From positions 1 through 47,462 of the forward strand of contig NZ_ATDK01000330.1 in NCBI RefSeq assembly GCF_000444135.1: a stretch of 47,462 nt of DNA, in the 5' to 3' direction. Source of the DNA: Pseudomonas avellanae BPIC 631 (GTDB taxonomy: Bacteria; Pseudomonadota; Gammaproteobacteria; Pseudomonadales; Pseudomonadaceae). The position numbers were made by a program, and so were the translations under genes. Each line of letters opens with the position of its first letter. Position 1 is the stretch's first letter. Of this stretch, positions 18,501 through 26,281 are shown piece by piece. The notes under the pieces were generated by a model. It did not search any database. It saw nothing but the letters and a program-made list of their open reading frames with translations, and was not told the origin of the DNA.

Positions 18501-21500
18501 GGGTGAATTCCGGGGTGCGGCTGACACTTTCCAGCGTCTGGGCGAACAACGCCAGCAGCGCGGCAGAGGCCGTCACACCCACGTGCTGACAGTGCGCCTT
18601 GAAACGGTTCCATTGCGCCGCGTCGAGTTTGCCCTGAACGGTCCGGAAACGTGGCTGGCCCTTTGGCGGGCTGTCTGCCAGTGGCAATTGCGGTGCGCCA
18701 GGCAACTGTTCCAGCGTGTCCTGCCAGTAGCGCCAGGCTTGTCGCCATTGCAGGCTGTCGCGCTGTGCCAGGTCAGCCATCACGTAGTCGCGGAAGGTCA
18801 GTTCCAGCGGCTTGAGTGTCTGGCCGGCGTAGGCGCTGGCCAGATCGTCCATCATCACCTTGAAGCTCTGCACGTCGAACAGCAGCAGGTCGAGGTTCAT
18901 GTGCAGACGGCAATGCCCGGCGTCGAGTTCGCTGACCGTGACTTCAAACAGCGGCCAGCAGTCGGTGGGCAAGACGCGATAAGACATGTCTTCACGAATG
19001 TCCAGCAGGCGTTGTTGCTGTTGTTCAGCAGGCAACTCGCGCAGGTCGTTGCGTGGCAGGCGATACCAGGGCGTGTTGTGCAGAATGCGCTGGCGGCCGT
19101 CACTGTCGATCACCATGCGCAGCATGTCATGACGGGCGATCAGTGCGTTCCAGGCCTGCTCGAAGCGGGTCAGGTCGAAGTCTACGTAAGCCTTGTCCCA
19201 TTCAAACAGCACATGGCAGGCCACGCCGCCGTAATCGATCAGGTCGGTGCGGCCCAGCCAGTAAGCGTGCTGGATAGGCGTCAGCGGGAAAGGCTCGAAG
19301 CGGCTATCGGGTTGCGGCACGATGACAGTGTCACGGGCTGCAAGCGGCGCTTTTTCGGTGCTGGACAGCAACAGTGCGCTCAGGCCACGAATGCTCAGGT
19401 CGCGGTACGCCTGTTCGGCGTCCAGACGAACGCCCAATTGGCGCTGGATGTCGCTGCTCAGCTCAAGGAACAGTAACGAGTCGAGGCCCAGTTGCATCAG
19501 GTCCTGATTATGCGCCGGTGCAGCGTCAGGGCTCAGGCGCAACTGACGGCAGATCGATGCGCTCAACCACTGGCTGAGCGCATGTTGATCTGCCTGCGGA
19601 TCACCGGTCAGGGTCGGTGCCGGGAGTGCATCGCTGTGGCGACTGTTTTTCGCGGGCGTCCGCGTCGCGGGTTGCTCGATGTGCTGCGTCAGCAGACGCC
19701 GGCGCGGATCGATGCGCTCAGGGTCTATACGCATCGCCAGACGCCACGGCGAATTGCGCATGACCGCCTGTTCCAGGTGCCACAAGCCTTCGCTGGTTGC
19801 CAGCGTACCCATGCCGCCGAGTGCCAGTTGCGCATGCAGTTGGTCGTCAGCTGCGCGTCCGGTTTCGCCCCAGGCGCCCCACGCGATACTGACCGTGTGC
19901 AGGCGGGCGTCGGTTTGCGATTCGGCCAGTCCGTCCAGGTAGGCACTGGCCAGCGCATGAGCCCCTTGGCCCGCTGCGCCGAGGCTGGCGGCAGCCGAGG
20001 AATACAGCAGCAGGTAGCGACCCTGATCCGCCAGCGCCGTCTGCAGTTGGCGGGCTGCCGAGCATTTGACCTGCAGCAGCGGCTGCATGCGCGCGGCGTC
20101 GAGGTTGCTCAGCGGCGTGTCGTCCAGCACGCCGGCGCTGTGGATCGCGCCGCTCAGGCCGCCCTCGTCCCGCAGCGCGTCGAGGCAGGCCGCCAGCGCA
20201 GCCTGATCACTGACATCGCAGGCCATCCAGCGTATTTCACAGCCATAGTGCTGTTGCAGGGTGTCGATCCACTGTTCGCCGTCATGCGGGCAGCGTGGCG
20301 CAAGCAGGGCGATGCGCGACGCGCCCTGATCGGCCAGCCAATGGCTGCTCAGGCGACCCAGGCCGCCGAATGCGCCGGTCACGATATGCCAGCCGGTGTC
20401 TTTGAAGCTTTGTGCCGGGAGGCTGACGCTCTGATGAAGCTGAACGCTGAGCGTCTGCACCTGTGCGACGCCGTCACGCACGGCAATCCAGCGCTCACCG
20501 CTTTGCGCCGCCTTCAAGCCCGGCAGCAGCGCCTGCCAGTCATCGCTACCGTTGAGCTTGCTGCTATCCAGGTCAATGACAGCCAGTGCGCGCTCCGGTT
20601 GTTCGGCGCAGGCAACCCGCAGCAAGCCCCACAGTGCGCGTTGCTCGGGTTTTACCGTGTGATCGGCAGCCAGTGACCACGCGTTGCGGGTGACCACCAG
20701 CAGAGGTTGCCCGGTGTCGGCTTTCACCGCATCGAGCACCTGGCTGGCGACCTCCGCCAGCGAGCCGCCTTGCACAATCAGCAGGCACGCTGAAGCCTCC
20801 GGGTCATGGGCCACGCCAACGGCGGCCAGTGCCGGACGGACGCTGGCCGGTTCGACGCGCAGTCTCGCCAACGGGGTATCCTGGGCATTCACTGGCGCCC
20901 ATTGCCAGACGTAATGGGTGCCGGATGCAGTGTTTGCGGCGGGCAGTGTGGTGAGGCGCTCAGAACGGTTGTCGGCACTGCCGAGCCGCTGCCATTGCCC
21001 CTGATCATTGCACTGCTTGAGCTCGACGCTGGCCTCCCCGAATGGCTCGGCACTCCAGTGCAGCGCCAGGCCGGTCAGGGTTTCGGGCAACGGCACCGCG
21101 CGGGTAAATACGGGAGCGCGGCGAGCATCGCCGTGGCGCGCGGCCAGTTGTTCACAGGCTTCCTGCAAGCGTGTCTTCCAGCGTTGCGGCTGGCCTGCGC
21201 AATCTGTCCAGTCGGGCTGGTAAAAGTGTTCGCCCAGTTGCCTGCCCAGCACCGTGCTGCCGCTGTCGTGCCCGGCGGTGAGCAGGGCTGGCGCAACGTT
21301 GGCGGCCTGGGTGCGTGCCAGCAGGATGTGTTCGCTGATACCGGCGGTGGCGCTGCCATCGTCGGGCAGCCAGTCGAGGCGTTCAAAGCCGCTTTCCAGG
21401 CATTGTTGCTGCCAGTGTTCGGTGGACAGGAACAGTTCACCACCGCGCGCCTGCTCGTCATGCAGCGGCAATACCAACGGGCCGAAGACAAAATCGAACA

Positions 21501-24500
21501 GGCGCATCGGACGAGTAATCTCGCGCATCAACAGCGCGCCGCCCGTCTTGAGCAACGGGCGCAGGTTGCGCAGGGTCTGGCCCACGTGCTGGGTGGCGTG
21601 GATCACGTTGGCGGCAACGATCAGGTCGTAGTGCCCGGCCCGGAAACCCTGCTCGCTGGCGGGTTTTTGCAGGTCGAACTGGGCATACTCGACAAAATCG
21701 TACTCGCTGAACTTTTCTTCGGCGCGGCGACTGAACAGCGCGGAAATGTCCGTGAAGCAATAACGCACATCGGCGACGTTGCGCAGTTCCGGGAGCAGCC
21801 AGGCGGTGGTGCCACCGGTGCCGCCCCCGACTTCCAGAATACGCAGCGGCCCGCGTCCGGAGTGCTGATGTTCGTGGATCAGCCCGGTGATCACACCTGC
21901 TGCGATCTGATTGAAATAGCGGCCGAAGCTGAATTGCTGATACAGCACTTCAACACCGCTGGAAGCGCTCTCCGGAAAGATCACCGACACCGGCTCCACC
22001 GCACCGCTCATCATGGCGAAGAGTTGCTCTCCCGCCCGCTCGACGGTGTCAGCGATCACGTCCAGCTCTTCACAGCAACTGCGCAGCTCAGCCAGCAATG
22101 CCGGGCGCTGTTCGTAGGGGATGGACCGGGCGCTGCGGTAACGGCCGTGTTCAAGGGTGTAATAGCCATCCTCGACACAGGCATTGAGCAGACGCACCAG
22201 CAGTTGCCGATGGCGCGGCAGCAACCGGCCCCCACGCAGGATACTCAGCGGCTCGGCACCCTGATCTATGCTCGCGTGCACACACTGACGAACCATCTGG
22301 TCAACGTAGATGGCATGCAGTTGGGTCACGCAGTGATACAGGCGCTCCAGGCGTGGCAGGTCCAGATTGGCGCCTTCCTGCAACACGACCTTGCGACCGG
22401 CCTCCAGCAACAGATCCGGCGTTTGCGTGACCGGTTGTTGCTGCGCATCGCACCAGTAGCGCTGCTCGTCAAAAACATACAGCGGGGCATGGATGCGCTT
22501 GCCGACCGAGGGCAACAGGGTGCGCCACGGCAAGGCGGCGCCAGCGGCGAACAGGCGCAGCAGGCTATCCTGCAAGACGGTGGTAGCTGGTTTATGGCGG
22601 CGGGCACTGGCGATCCAGTGCACGCCGGCGTGTTCCAGGCGCGTGCCGATGCCGGTCAATGGTGCATCGGCACCCAGTTCCAGCGCGATCGTCACGCCGG
22701 TTTGCAAGGCGTGAGTCAGTGCCTGGTGATAGCGCACCGGTTCACGCAGGTGCCTGCGCCAGTAATCGCCGCACTCAAGCTCGGCGTGGCTCAGCGGTTG
22801 GCCAGTCAGGGTCGAGATCAGCGGTATTTTCGCCGGGGCGGGGCGCAAAGCTGCACTGGCTTGCTGGAACTCATCGAGAATCGGGTCCAGCAAGCGCGAG
22901 TGCGCCGCGCCGGCCACGCTCAGATGGTTATGCCGCAGGTTTCGCTCTTGCAGCGTTTGCGCCAGTGCGTCGATGGCGTGGCGGTCACCGGAGGCCACCA
23001 GATGCTGCTCTGCGTTATGCACGGCGATTTCCACGCCGTGTTCAAGCGCCAGAGGCTGCAGCGTTGCCGCGTCGCAGAACACCGCGAGCATCGAGCCTTG
23101 TGCCGCGCACTGGTTCATCAGCCGGCCGCGGATGATCACCAGCGGCAGGATGTCTTCCAGTCGATAGATCCCGGCGATGACCACGGCAGCGAATTCACCC
23201 ACCGAATGGCCGATCAACAGGTCCGGGCTCAGGCCCGCCTCGCGCCAGTGAGCCGCCATCGCCACTTCAAAGGCGACGATGGCCGGCTGCGCGTAATCCA
23301 TGCGGTCGATCAGCTCTGCGTGGTCGCCGAACATGACCGATTGCAACGAGGGTTGCAGGTGCGCGGCACAGGCTGCAAAGCTGCGGTCCAGACTTTCGCT
23401 GAAGGCCTTCGACTGACCGTAGAGGCTTTTGCCCATTCCGGCCCACTGACTGCCCTGTCCGCTGCATAGCCATACCTGCGCGCCCTGGCTAGCCTGTCCT
23501 TGATACAGCAAGGCATCGCTGCCGCCCTGGGCAAACGCCTGCAGCGCCGGGGCGGTTTCTTCGTGCAACGGCACCGCCAGACGAAACGGCAGGTTCAGTT
23601 GCCGGGCATGTAACGCGGTGTGTGCGAGGTCGAAGGCAGGGGCCGTCGCGTGCAGGCGTTCGGCGTAAAGGCCCGCCAGTTGGCGCAACGAGTGCTGGCT
23701 GGCAGCACTGAGCAGCAGAGCACTGGCCTGCGCCACCGGGCCTGAGGTGCGCAATGCGTCGGGCAGTGCTTCGACAATCACATGGCAGTTGGTGCCACCA
23801 ATGCCGAATGACGACACACCGGCGCGGCGTGGTCCGGCCGGCCATGAACGGTCCTGGGTAGGGACGTAAAACGGGCTTTGTTCCAGTTGCAGCGCCGGGT
23901 TGACCCGCTCGACATTGATGCTGGGCGGAATACGCCCGTGGCTGACCGCCAGAACGGTCTTGATCAGGCTGGCGATGCCTGCGGCGGTGTCCAGGTGGCC
24001 GAGGTTGCCTTTCACCGAACCCAGCGCGCAGCCACCGATGTCCGTGCGGTGCGCGAAGGCATCACGCAGTGCCTGAACCTCGATGGGGTCGCCCAGTGGT
24101 GTGCCGGTGCCATGCGCCTCGAGCATGCCGATGCTGGCGCAATCGATGTCGGCCAGCAGCAGGGCATCCTGGATGACTTCACGCTGACCGATCACCGAGG
24201 GTGCGGTGTAGCCGACCTTGTGATGACCATCGTTATTGATCGCGCTGCCGCGTAACACGGCCAATACCGGGTCGCCGTCGCGCAAAGCGTCCTCCAGGCG
24301 ACGCAGGGTCACGGCACCGACGCCGTTACCGGCAAAGGTGCCCTGGGCACTGGCGTCAAACGGGCGGCAGCGACCGTCGGGTGAGAAAATCATACCCGGC
24401 TGGTACAGGTAACCGGCCTGCTGCGGAAACGACACGGCCACGCCGCCTGCCACGGCCATTTCGCACTCGCCACTGCGCAGGCTTTCACAGGCCATGTGCA

Positions 24501-25068
24501 CCGCCACCAGCGAGCTTGAGCAGGCGGTCTGCACGCTCATGGCCGGGCCGCGCAGGTTGAGTTTGTAGGCGGCGCGGCTGGCCAGGTAATCCTTGTCGTT
24601 GCCCATCAGCGCCTGCAGGCCCTTGACCTGCGCCACTTCGGTAACGCGAATAGCGTCTCGGCCCGGGTAGGTGCTCATGCGCCCGGAGGCAAATACGCCG
24701 GTTTTATGCGCCACGTCGCGAGGCGCGAAACCGGCGTGTTCCAGCGCGTGCCAGACGGTCTGCAGGAACAGCCGCTGCTGCGGGTCGATGGATTCGGCCT
24801 CCTGACGCGAGTAACCGAACAGGGCGGCGTCGAAGCGGTCAGGATCGTCGATGATTGCTGCCACATTGACGAAGTCCGGGTTGTCGATCAGCTCGGCTGA
24901 CAGCCCTGCGGCGAGCAGTTCTTCACGGCTGAAGTGACGGCTGCACTCGAGACCGGCCAGCAGGTTTTGCCAATACTCGGCGCTGTCGCGGGCACCGGGA
25001 AAACGGCAGGCCAGGCCGATGACCGCAATGGGCTCGCTGGCACCGTAGGTGTGTTCAAGGGTGGGCAT
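15553..25068 (-). CDS. irp1: Yersiniabactin PKS/NRPS HMWP1 (Irp1)
   Basis: A 3171-residue megasynthase, close to Yersinia HMWP1 in length and order. Ketosynthase (Cys about 183 in VQTACSSSL, with EAHGTGTPLGDP and NLGHLDTAAG). Acyltransferase (Ser near 620 in GHSVGEF). Methyltransferase 1 (ILEVGGGTGGTT near 1076). Ketoreductase (VTGAFGGLG near 1561). Acyl carrier (LGLDSL near 1862). Cyclization domain (DLLLFDVQS near 2059, the DxxxxDxxS motif). Methyltransferase 2 (LEVGAGTGATT near 2603). Peptidyl carrier (GGDSL near 2864). Thioesterase (GWSYG near 2988). It adds the malonyl-derived gem-dimethyl linker and the last cysteine ring and releases the product. The ketoreductase has His1704 and Ser1708 where Tyr and Asn are usual. 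The start at 25068 overlaps the MFS gene by 14 nt and has GAGGTC upstream. Confidence 0.96.
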   Translation of the reverse strand: MPTLEHTYGASEPIAVIGLACRFPGARDSAEYWQNLLAGLECSRHFSREELLAAGLSAELIDNPDFVNVAAIIDDPDRFDAALFGYSRQEAESIDPQQRLFLQTVWHALEHAGFAPRDVAHKTGVFASGRMSTYPGRDAIRVTEVAQVKGLQALMGNDKDYLASRAAYKLNLRGPAMSVQTACSSSLVAVHMACESLRSGECEMAVAGGVAVSFPQQAGYLYQPGMIFSPDGRCRPFDASAQGTFAGNGVGAVTLRRLEDALRDGDPVLAVLRGSAINNDGHHKVGYTAPSVIGQREVIQDALLLADIDCASIGMLEAHGTGTPLGDPIEVQALRDAFAHRTDIGGCALGSVKGNLGHLDTAAGIASLIKTVLAVSHGRIPPSINVERVNPALQLEQSPFYVPTQDRSWPAGPRRAGVSSFGIGGTNCHVIVEALPDALRTSGPVAQASALLLSAASQHSLRQLAGLYAERLHATAPAFDLAHTALHARQLNLPFRLAVPLHEETAPALQAFAQGGSDALLYQGQASQGAQVWLCSGQGSQWAGMGKSLYGQSKAFSESLDRSFAACAAHLQPSLQSVMFGDHAELIDRMDYAQPAIVAFEVAMAAHWREAGLSPDLLIGHSVGEFAAVVIAGIYRLEDILPLVIIRGRLMNQCAAQGSMLAVFCDAATLQPLALEHGVEIAVHNAEQHLVASGDRHAIDALAQTLQERNLRHNHLSVAGAAHSRLLDPILDEFQQASAALRPAPAKIPLISTLTGQPLSHAELECGDYWRRHLREPVRYHQALTHALQTGVTIALELGADAPLTGIGTRLEHAGVHWIASARRHKPATTVLQDSLLRLFAAGAALPWRTLLPSVGKRIHAPLYVFDEQRYWCDAQQQPVTQTPDLLLEAGRKVVLQEGANLDLPRLERLYHCVTQLHAIYVDQMVRQCVHASIDQGAEPLSILRGGRLLPRHRQLLVRLLNACVEDGYYTLEHGRYRSARSIPYEQRPALLAELRSCCEELDVIADTVERAGEQLFAMMSGAVEPVSVIFPESASSGVEVLYQQFSFGRYFNQIAAGVITGLIHEHQHSGRGPLRILEVGGGTGGTTAWLLPELRNVADVRYCFTDISALFSRRAEEKFSEYDFVEYAQFDLQKPASEQGFRAGHYDLIVAANVIHATQHVGQTLRNLRPLLKTGGALLMREITRPMRLFDFVFGPLVLPLHDEQARGGELFLSTEHWQQQCLESGFERLDWLPDDGSATAGISEHILLARTQAANVAPALLTAGHDSGSTVLGRQLGEHFYQPDWTDCAGQPQRWKTRLQEACEQLAARHGDARRAPVFTRAVPLPETLTGLALHWSAEPFGEASVELKQCNDQGQWQRLGSADNRSERLTTLPAANTASGTHYVWQWAPVNAQDTPLARLRVEPASVRPALAAVGVAHDPEASACLLIVQGGSLAEVASQVLDAVKADTGQPLLVVTRNAWSLAADHTVKPEQRALWGLLRVACAEQPERALAVIDLDSSKLNGSDDWQALLPGLKAAQSGERWIAVRDGVAQVQTLSVQLHQSVSLPAQSFKDTGWHIVTGAFGGLGRLSSHWLADQGASRIALLAPRCPHDGEQWIDTLQQHYGCEIRWMACDVSDQAALAACLDALRDEGGLSGAIHSAGVLDDTPLSNLDAARMQPLLQVKCSAARQLQTALADQGRYLLLYSSAAASLGAAGQGAHALASAYLDGLAESQTDARLHTVSIAWGAWGETGRAADDQLHAQLALGGMGTLATSEGLWHLEQAVMRNSPWRLAMRIDPERIDPRRRLLTQHIEQPATRTPAKNSRHSDALPAPTLTGDPQADQHALSQWLSASICRQLRLSPDAAPAHNQDLMQLGLDSLLFLELSSDIQRQLGVRLDAEQAYRDLSIRGLSALLLSSTEKAPLAARDTVIVPQPDSRFEPFPLTPIQHAYWLGRTDLIDYGGVACHVLFEWDKAYVDFDLTRFEQAWNALIARHDMLRMVIDSDGRQRILHNTPWYRLPRNDLRELPAEQQQQRLLDIREDMSYRVLPTDCWPLFEVTVSELDAGHCRLHMNLDLLLFDVQSFKVMMDDLASAYAGQTLKPLELTFRDYVMADLAQRDSLQWRQAWRYWQDTLEQLPGAPQLPLADSPPKGQPRFRTVQGKLDAAQWNRFKAHCQHVGVTASAALLALFAQTLESVSRTPEFTLNLTYFNRRPLHPQVQQLIGDFTSVLLIDFQLGRGESPGQVMASTQARLWQRLAHTAVNGVELMRELGRRQGLTRQPAMPVVFTSMLGMSLDGKAIDQAMTSTLGDPVHVFTQTPQVWLDHQVMEIDGELVFSWYCMEDVLADGLIDSLFQSYCDLLQTLADQPQGFDSLPELPRHDWSVNLDGERFDPQQLEAQLRREPGVQSARVSVDREGRSLLGELISQSPSAVDEALCAPLPLPLSELPQLSEAQRLEVDLTWQALESRAREGILSTLQKRGLFSEAGQRHDLAQVMTRLGAQPQFAGLLRQWLAMLCQQRRVQQDGQHYQALPAQALQAAGQMLPDAEWSQTLGTYLNACIEQHAELLRGDCSPLSLLFGHSDAVVQALYSNNPVLHCLNSALAQTAKALAGTRRDLRVLEVGAGTGATTRHLLPMLEEHLSEYRFTDVSNLFLTQAQENFAAWPQLTCSMLDVNQPVDFSQHPAQGYDLVVAVNVMHDAAHVTRSLKRLHRLLRSGGHLLLLEATERDSALQLASIGFIEGLSNFEDERSEDDKAMLDLPRWRTAVQASGFSWVMNWPQQADDSMRQHFMLARAEGISHLDLAAVADHLEPHPAQWPLALRQVEQVVTAPAARQTPQQTRDSGPRREADPALLEAVSQLWQELLGQPVEADSDFFLSGGDSLIATRMIARLNRMGHSGSSLRNLFDTPRLSDFCATLLDHSVQTDDNPLALARGRNTLSLFVFHASDGEVSAYLPLAQALDMQVFGLQATNALGTDSLKALAAQYLQAIRRQQASGPYVLLGWSYGTFVAEETARLLLRQGEQVRLILLDPVCRADFRFDDRPGLLRLMAEGAKSIALPDDLEQLPAAEQLNVFMNNATQAGVLKNPPQAQQAEQWLQRIEHLMTLLAQHSHPRQLDLPCLWLSAEGRPQHWLPAEQDWQEWAATACRESIPCDHWQLLLDTDQVQRTAASIRDWLAATHKESHP

Positions 25069-26281
25069 GGATGACCTCGTGGGCAGGCGTGAAAGACGGG
25101 CTGGCGGGCGTGGCGCGCTCAAGACGGCGACACAGGCGCCATGCGGGCCACAGACAGATAAAGGCAATGCTCGCCAGTACCGCGAGCAGCGGCGGATAGC
25201 CCAGGTAGTGGGCCGATTGCAGAGCGGCTATCGACGCCAGCATGGCAATGGCGGCATCGACCGATTGCAGCAAGGCGTAATCCGAGGCGGGCTGGTGCGG
25301 GCGGACCACGCCCATCAGCAGGTTGTAAAGGGTGACGAAGCCTATCGCGGCGGCGATGTTGACCAGGCTGAACACCACCAGCCACGCGGTAAGGTCATAG
25401 ACGCGTGCGCCAAGCGCGGCCGCCAGGGCGATGAGCGCGTGCAGCAACATGGCCGGCAGCAGGCAGCGCCAGGCACCGAAGCGTCTGGCCATCCAGCCGC
25501 CGAGCAGCACGCCGATGGCACTGGCCACCGTGCTGTATAGCGTCGAAGCCAGACCCAGTTGGGCAAGGCTCATTCCGTTGTCCATCAACAGCACGGTTTG
25601 GATGGCCATCAGGCCGCGCATGGCGAGGTAATAAATGGCGGTCAGGCACAGGGCGGGCCACAACGCGGTAAAGCTGCTGCGGTCGAGCTTTGGCTTGACT
25701 GCCGGTTCGTCGATGCTGTTGCTGGCCGGCAGCAACCCGACCGGCAGCAGCAGTAGCAACGAGATTGTCGCCATACCGATGAAACCGGCGCGCCAGCCCC
25801 AGTGCTCGGCCAGAAACAGGAACACGAACGAGCCGAACACGATCCCCAGATAGCTGCCACCCACTTGTGCGGTGTTGGCGAACGGACGGCTGGCGGCGTC
25901 GCTGGTGGTGATCGTGATGCCATCGGCATAGATGTCATGGCTGGCAGATAACAGCGCCAGCAGCATCAGCCCGGTCATGATCGGATAGAGCGAGTGCTCC
26001 GGGGCAAGAAAGCCGATCGCCAGCAGCGTCAGCGCCATGCACAGTTGCAGTAGCACCAGGCTGCCCAGGTAGTGATTGCCGCGCAATTCAAGGCTGTGGC
26101 GCTCGCACCAGGGTGCCCAGAGAAACTTGCCGATCCAGGGCAGGAATGTCAGCGACAGCAGGCTGAGGCTGGCCAGATCCAGCCCCTGATGGCGGAAATA
26201 ACCGACCACGCCCTGCAAAATCAGCGCGGTGAGCATGCCCTGATGCAGGTAGTAACACCAATAAGGCAGGTAGCGGCTCAT
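25055..26281 (-). CDS. RhtX/FptX-type MFS siderophore transporter (YbtX-like)
   Basis: A 408-residue inner-membrane protein with about 12 hydrophobic helices. The segment SLTFLPWIGKFLWAPWCER near residues 45-65 resembles the RhtX/FptX family (rhizobactin and pyochelin uptake), to which Yersinia YbtX is also related. FptX alone can carry a siderophore across the inner membrane, so import of ferric yersiniabactin, or export, is the likely role. It lies between irp2 and irp1: its ATG overlaps the irp2 stop as ATGA with a strong GGAGGTGG site upstream, and its end overlaps irp1 by 14 nt. In Yersinia, ybtX is instead next to ybtPQ. The direction of transport cannot be read from sequence. Confidence 0.87.
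   Translation of the reverse strand: MSRYLPYWCYYLHQGMLTALILQGVVGYFRHQGLDLASLSLLSLTFLPWIGKFLWAPWCERHSLELRGNHYLGSLVLLQLCMALTLLAIGFLAPEHSLYPIMTGLMLLALLSASHDIYADGITITTSDAASRPFANTAQVGGSYLGIVFGSFVFLFLAEHWGWRAGFIGMATISLLLLLPVGLLPASNSIDEPAVKPKLDRSSFTALWPALCLTAIYYLAMRGLMAIQTVLLMDNGMSLAQLGLASTLYSTVASAIGVLLGGWMARRFGAWRCLLPAMLLHALIALAAALGARVYDLTAWLVVFSLVNIAAAIGFVTLYNLLMGVVRPHQPASDYALLQSVDAAIAMLASIAALQSAHYLGYPPLLAVLASIAFICLWPAWRLCRRLERATPASPSFTPAHEVIHAHP

Noticed and set aside
20806..23469. Long open frame of 887 codons on the plus strand inside irp1
   Set aside because: It is antisense to the PKS region, its product has no recognisable family and shows the Arg/Gln/Ala-rich composition of shadow frames in GC-rich genes.
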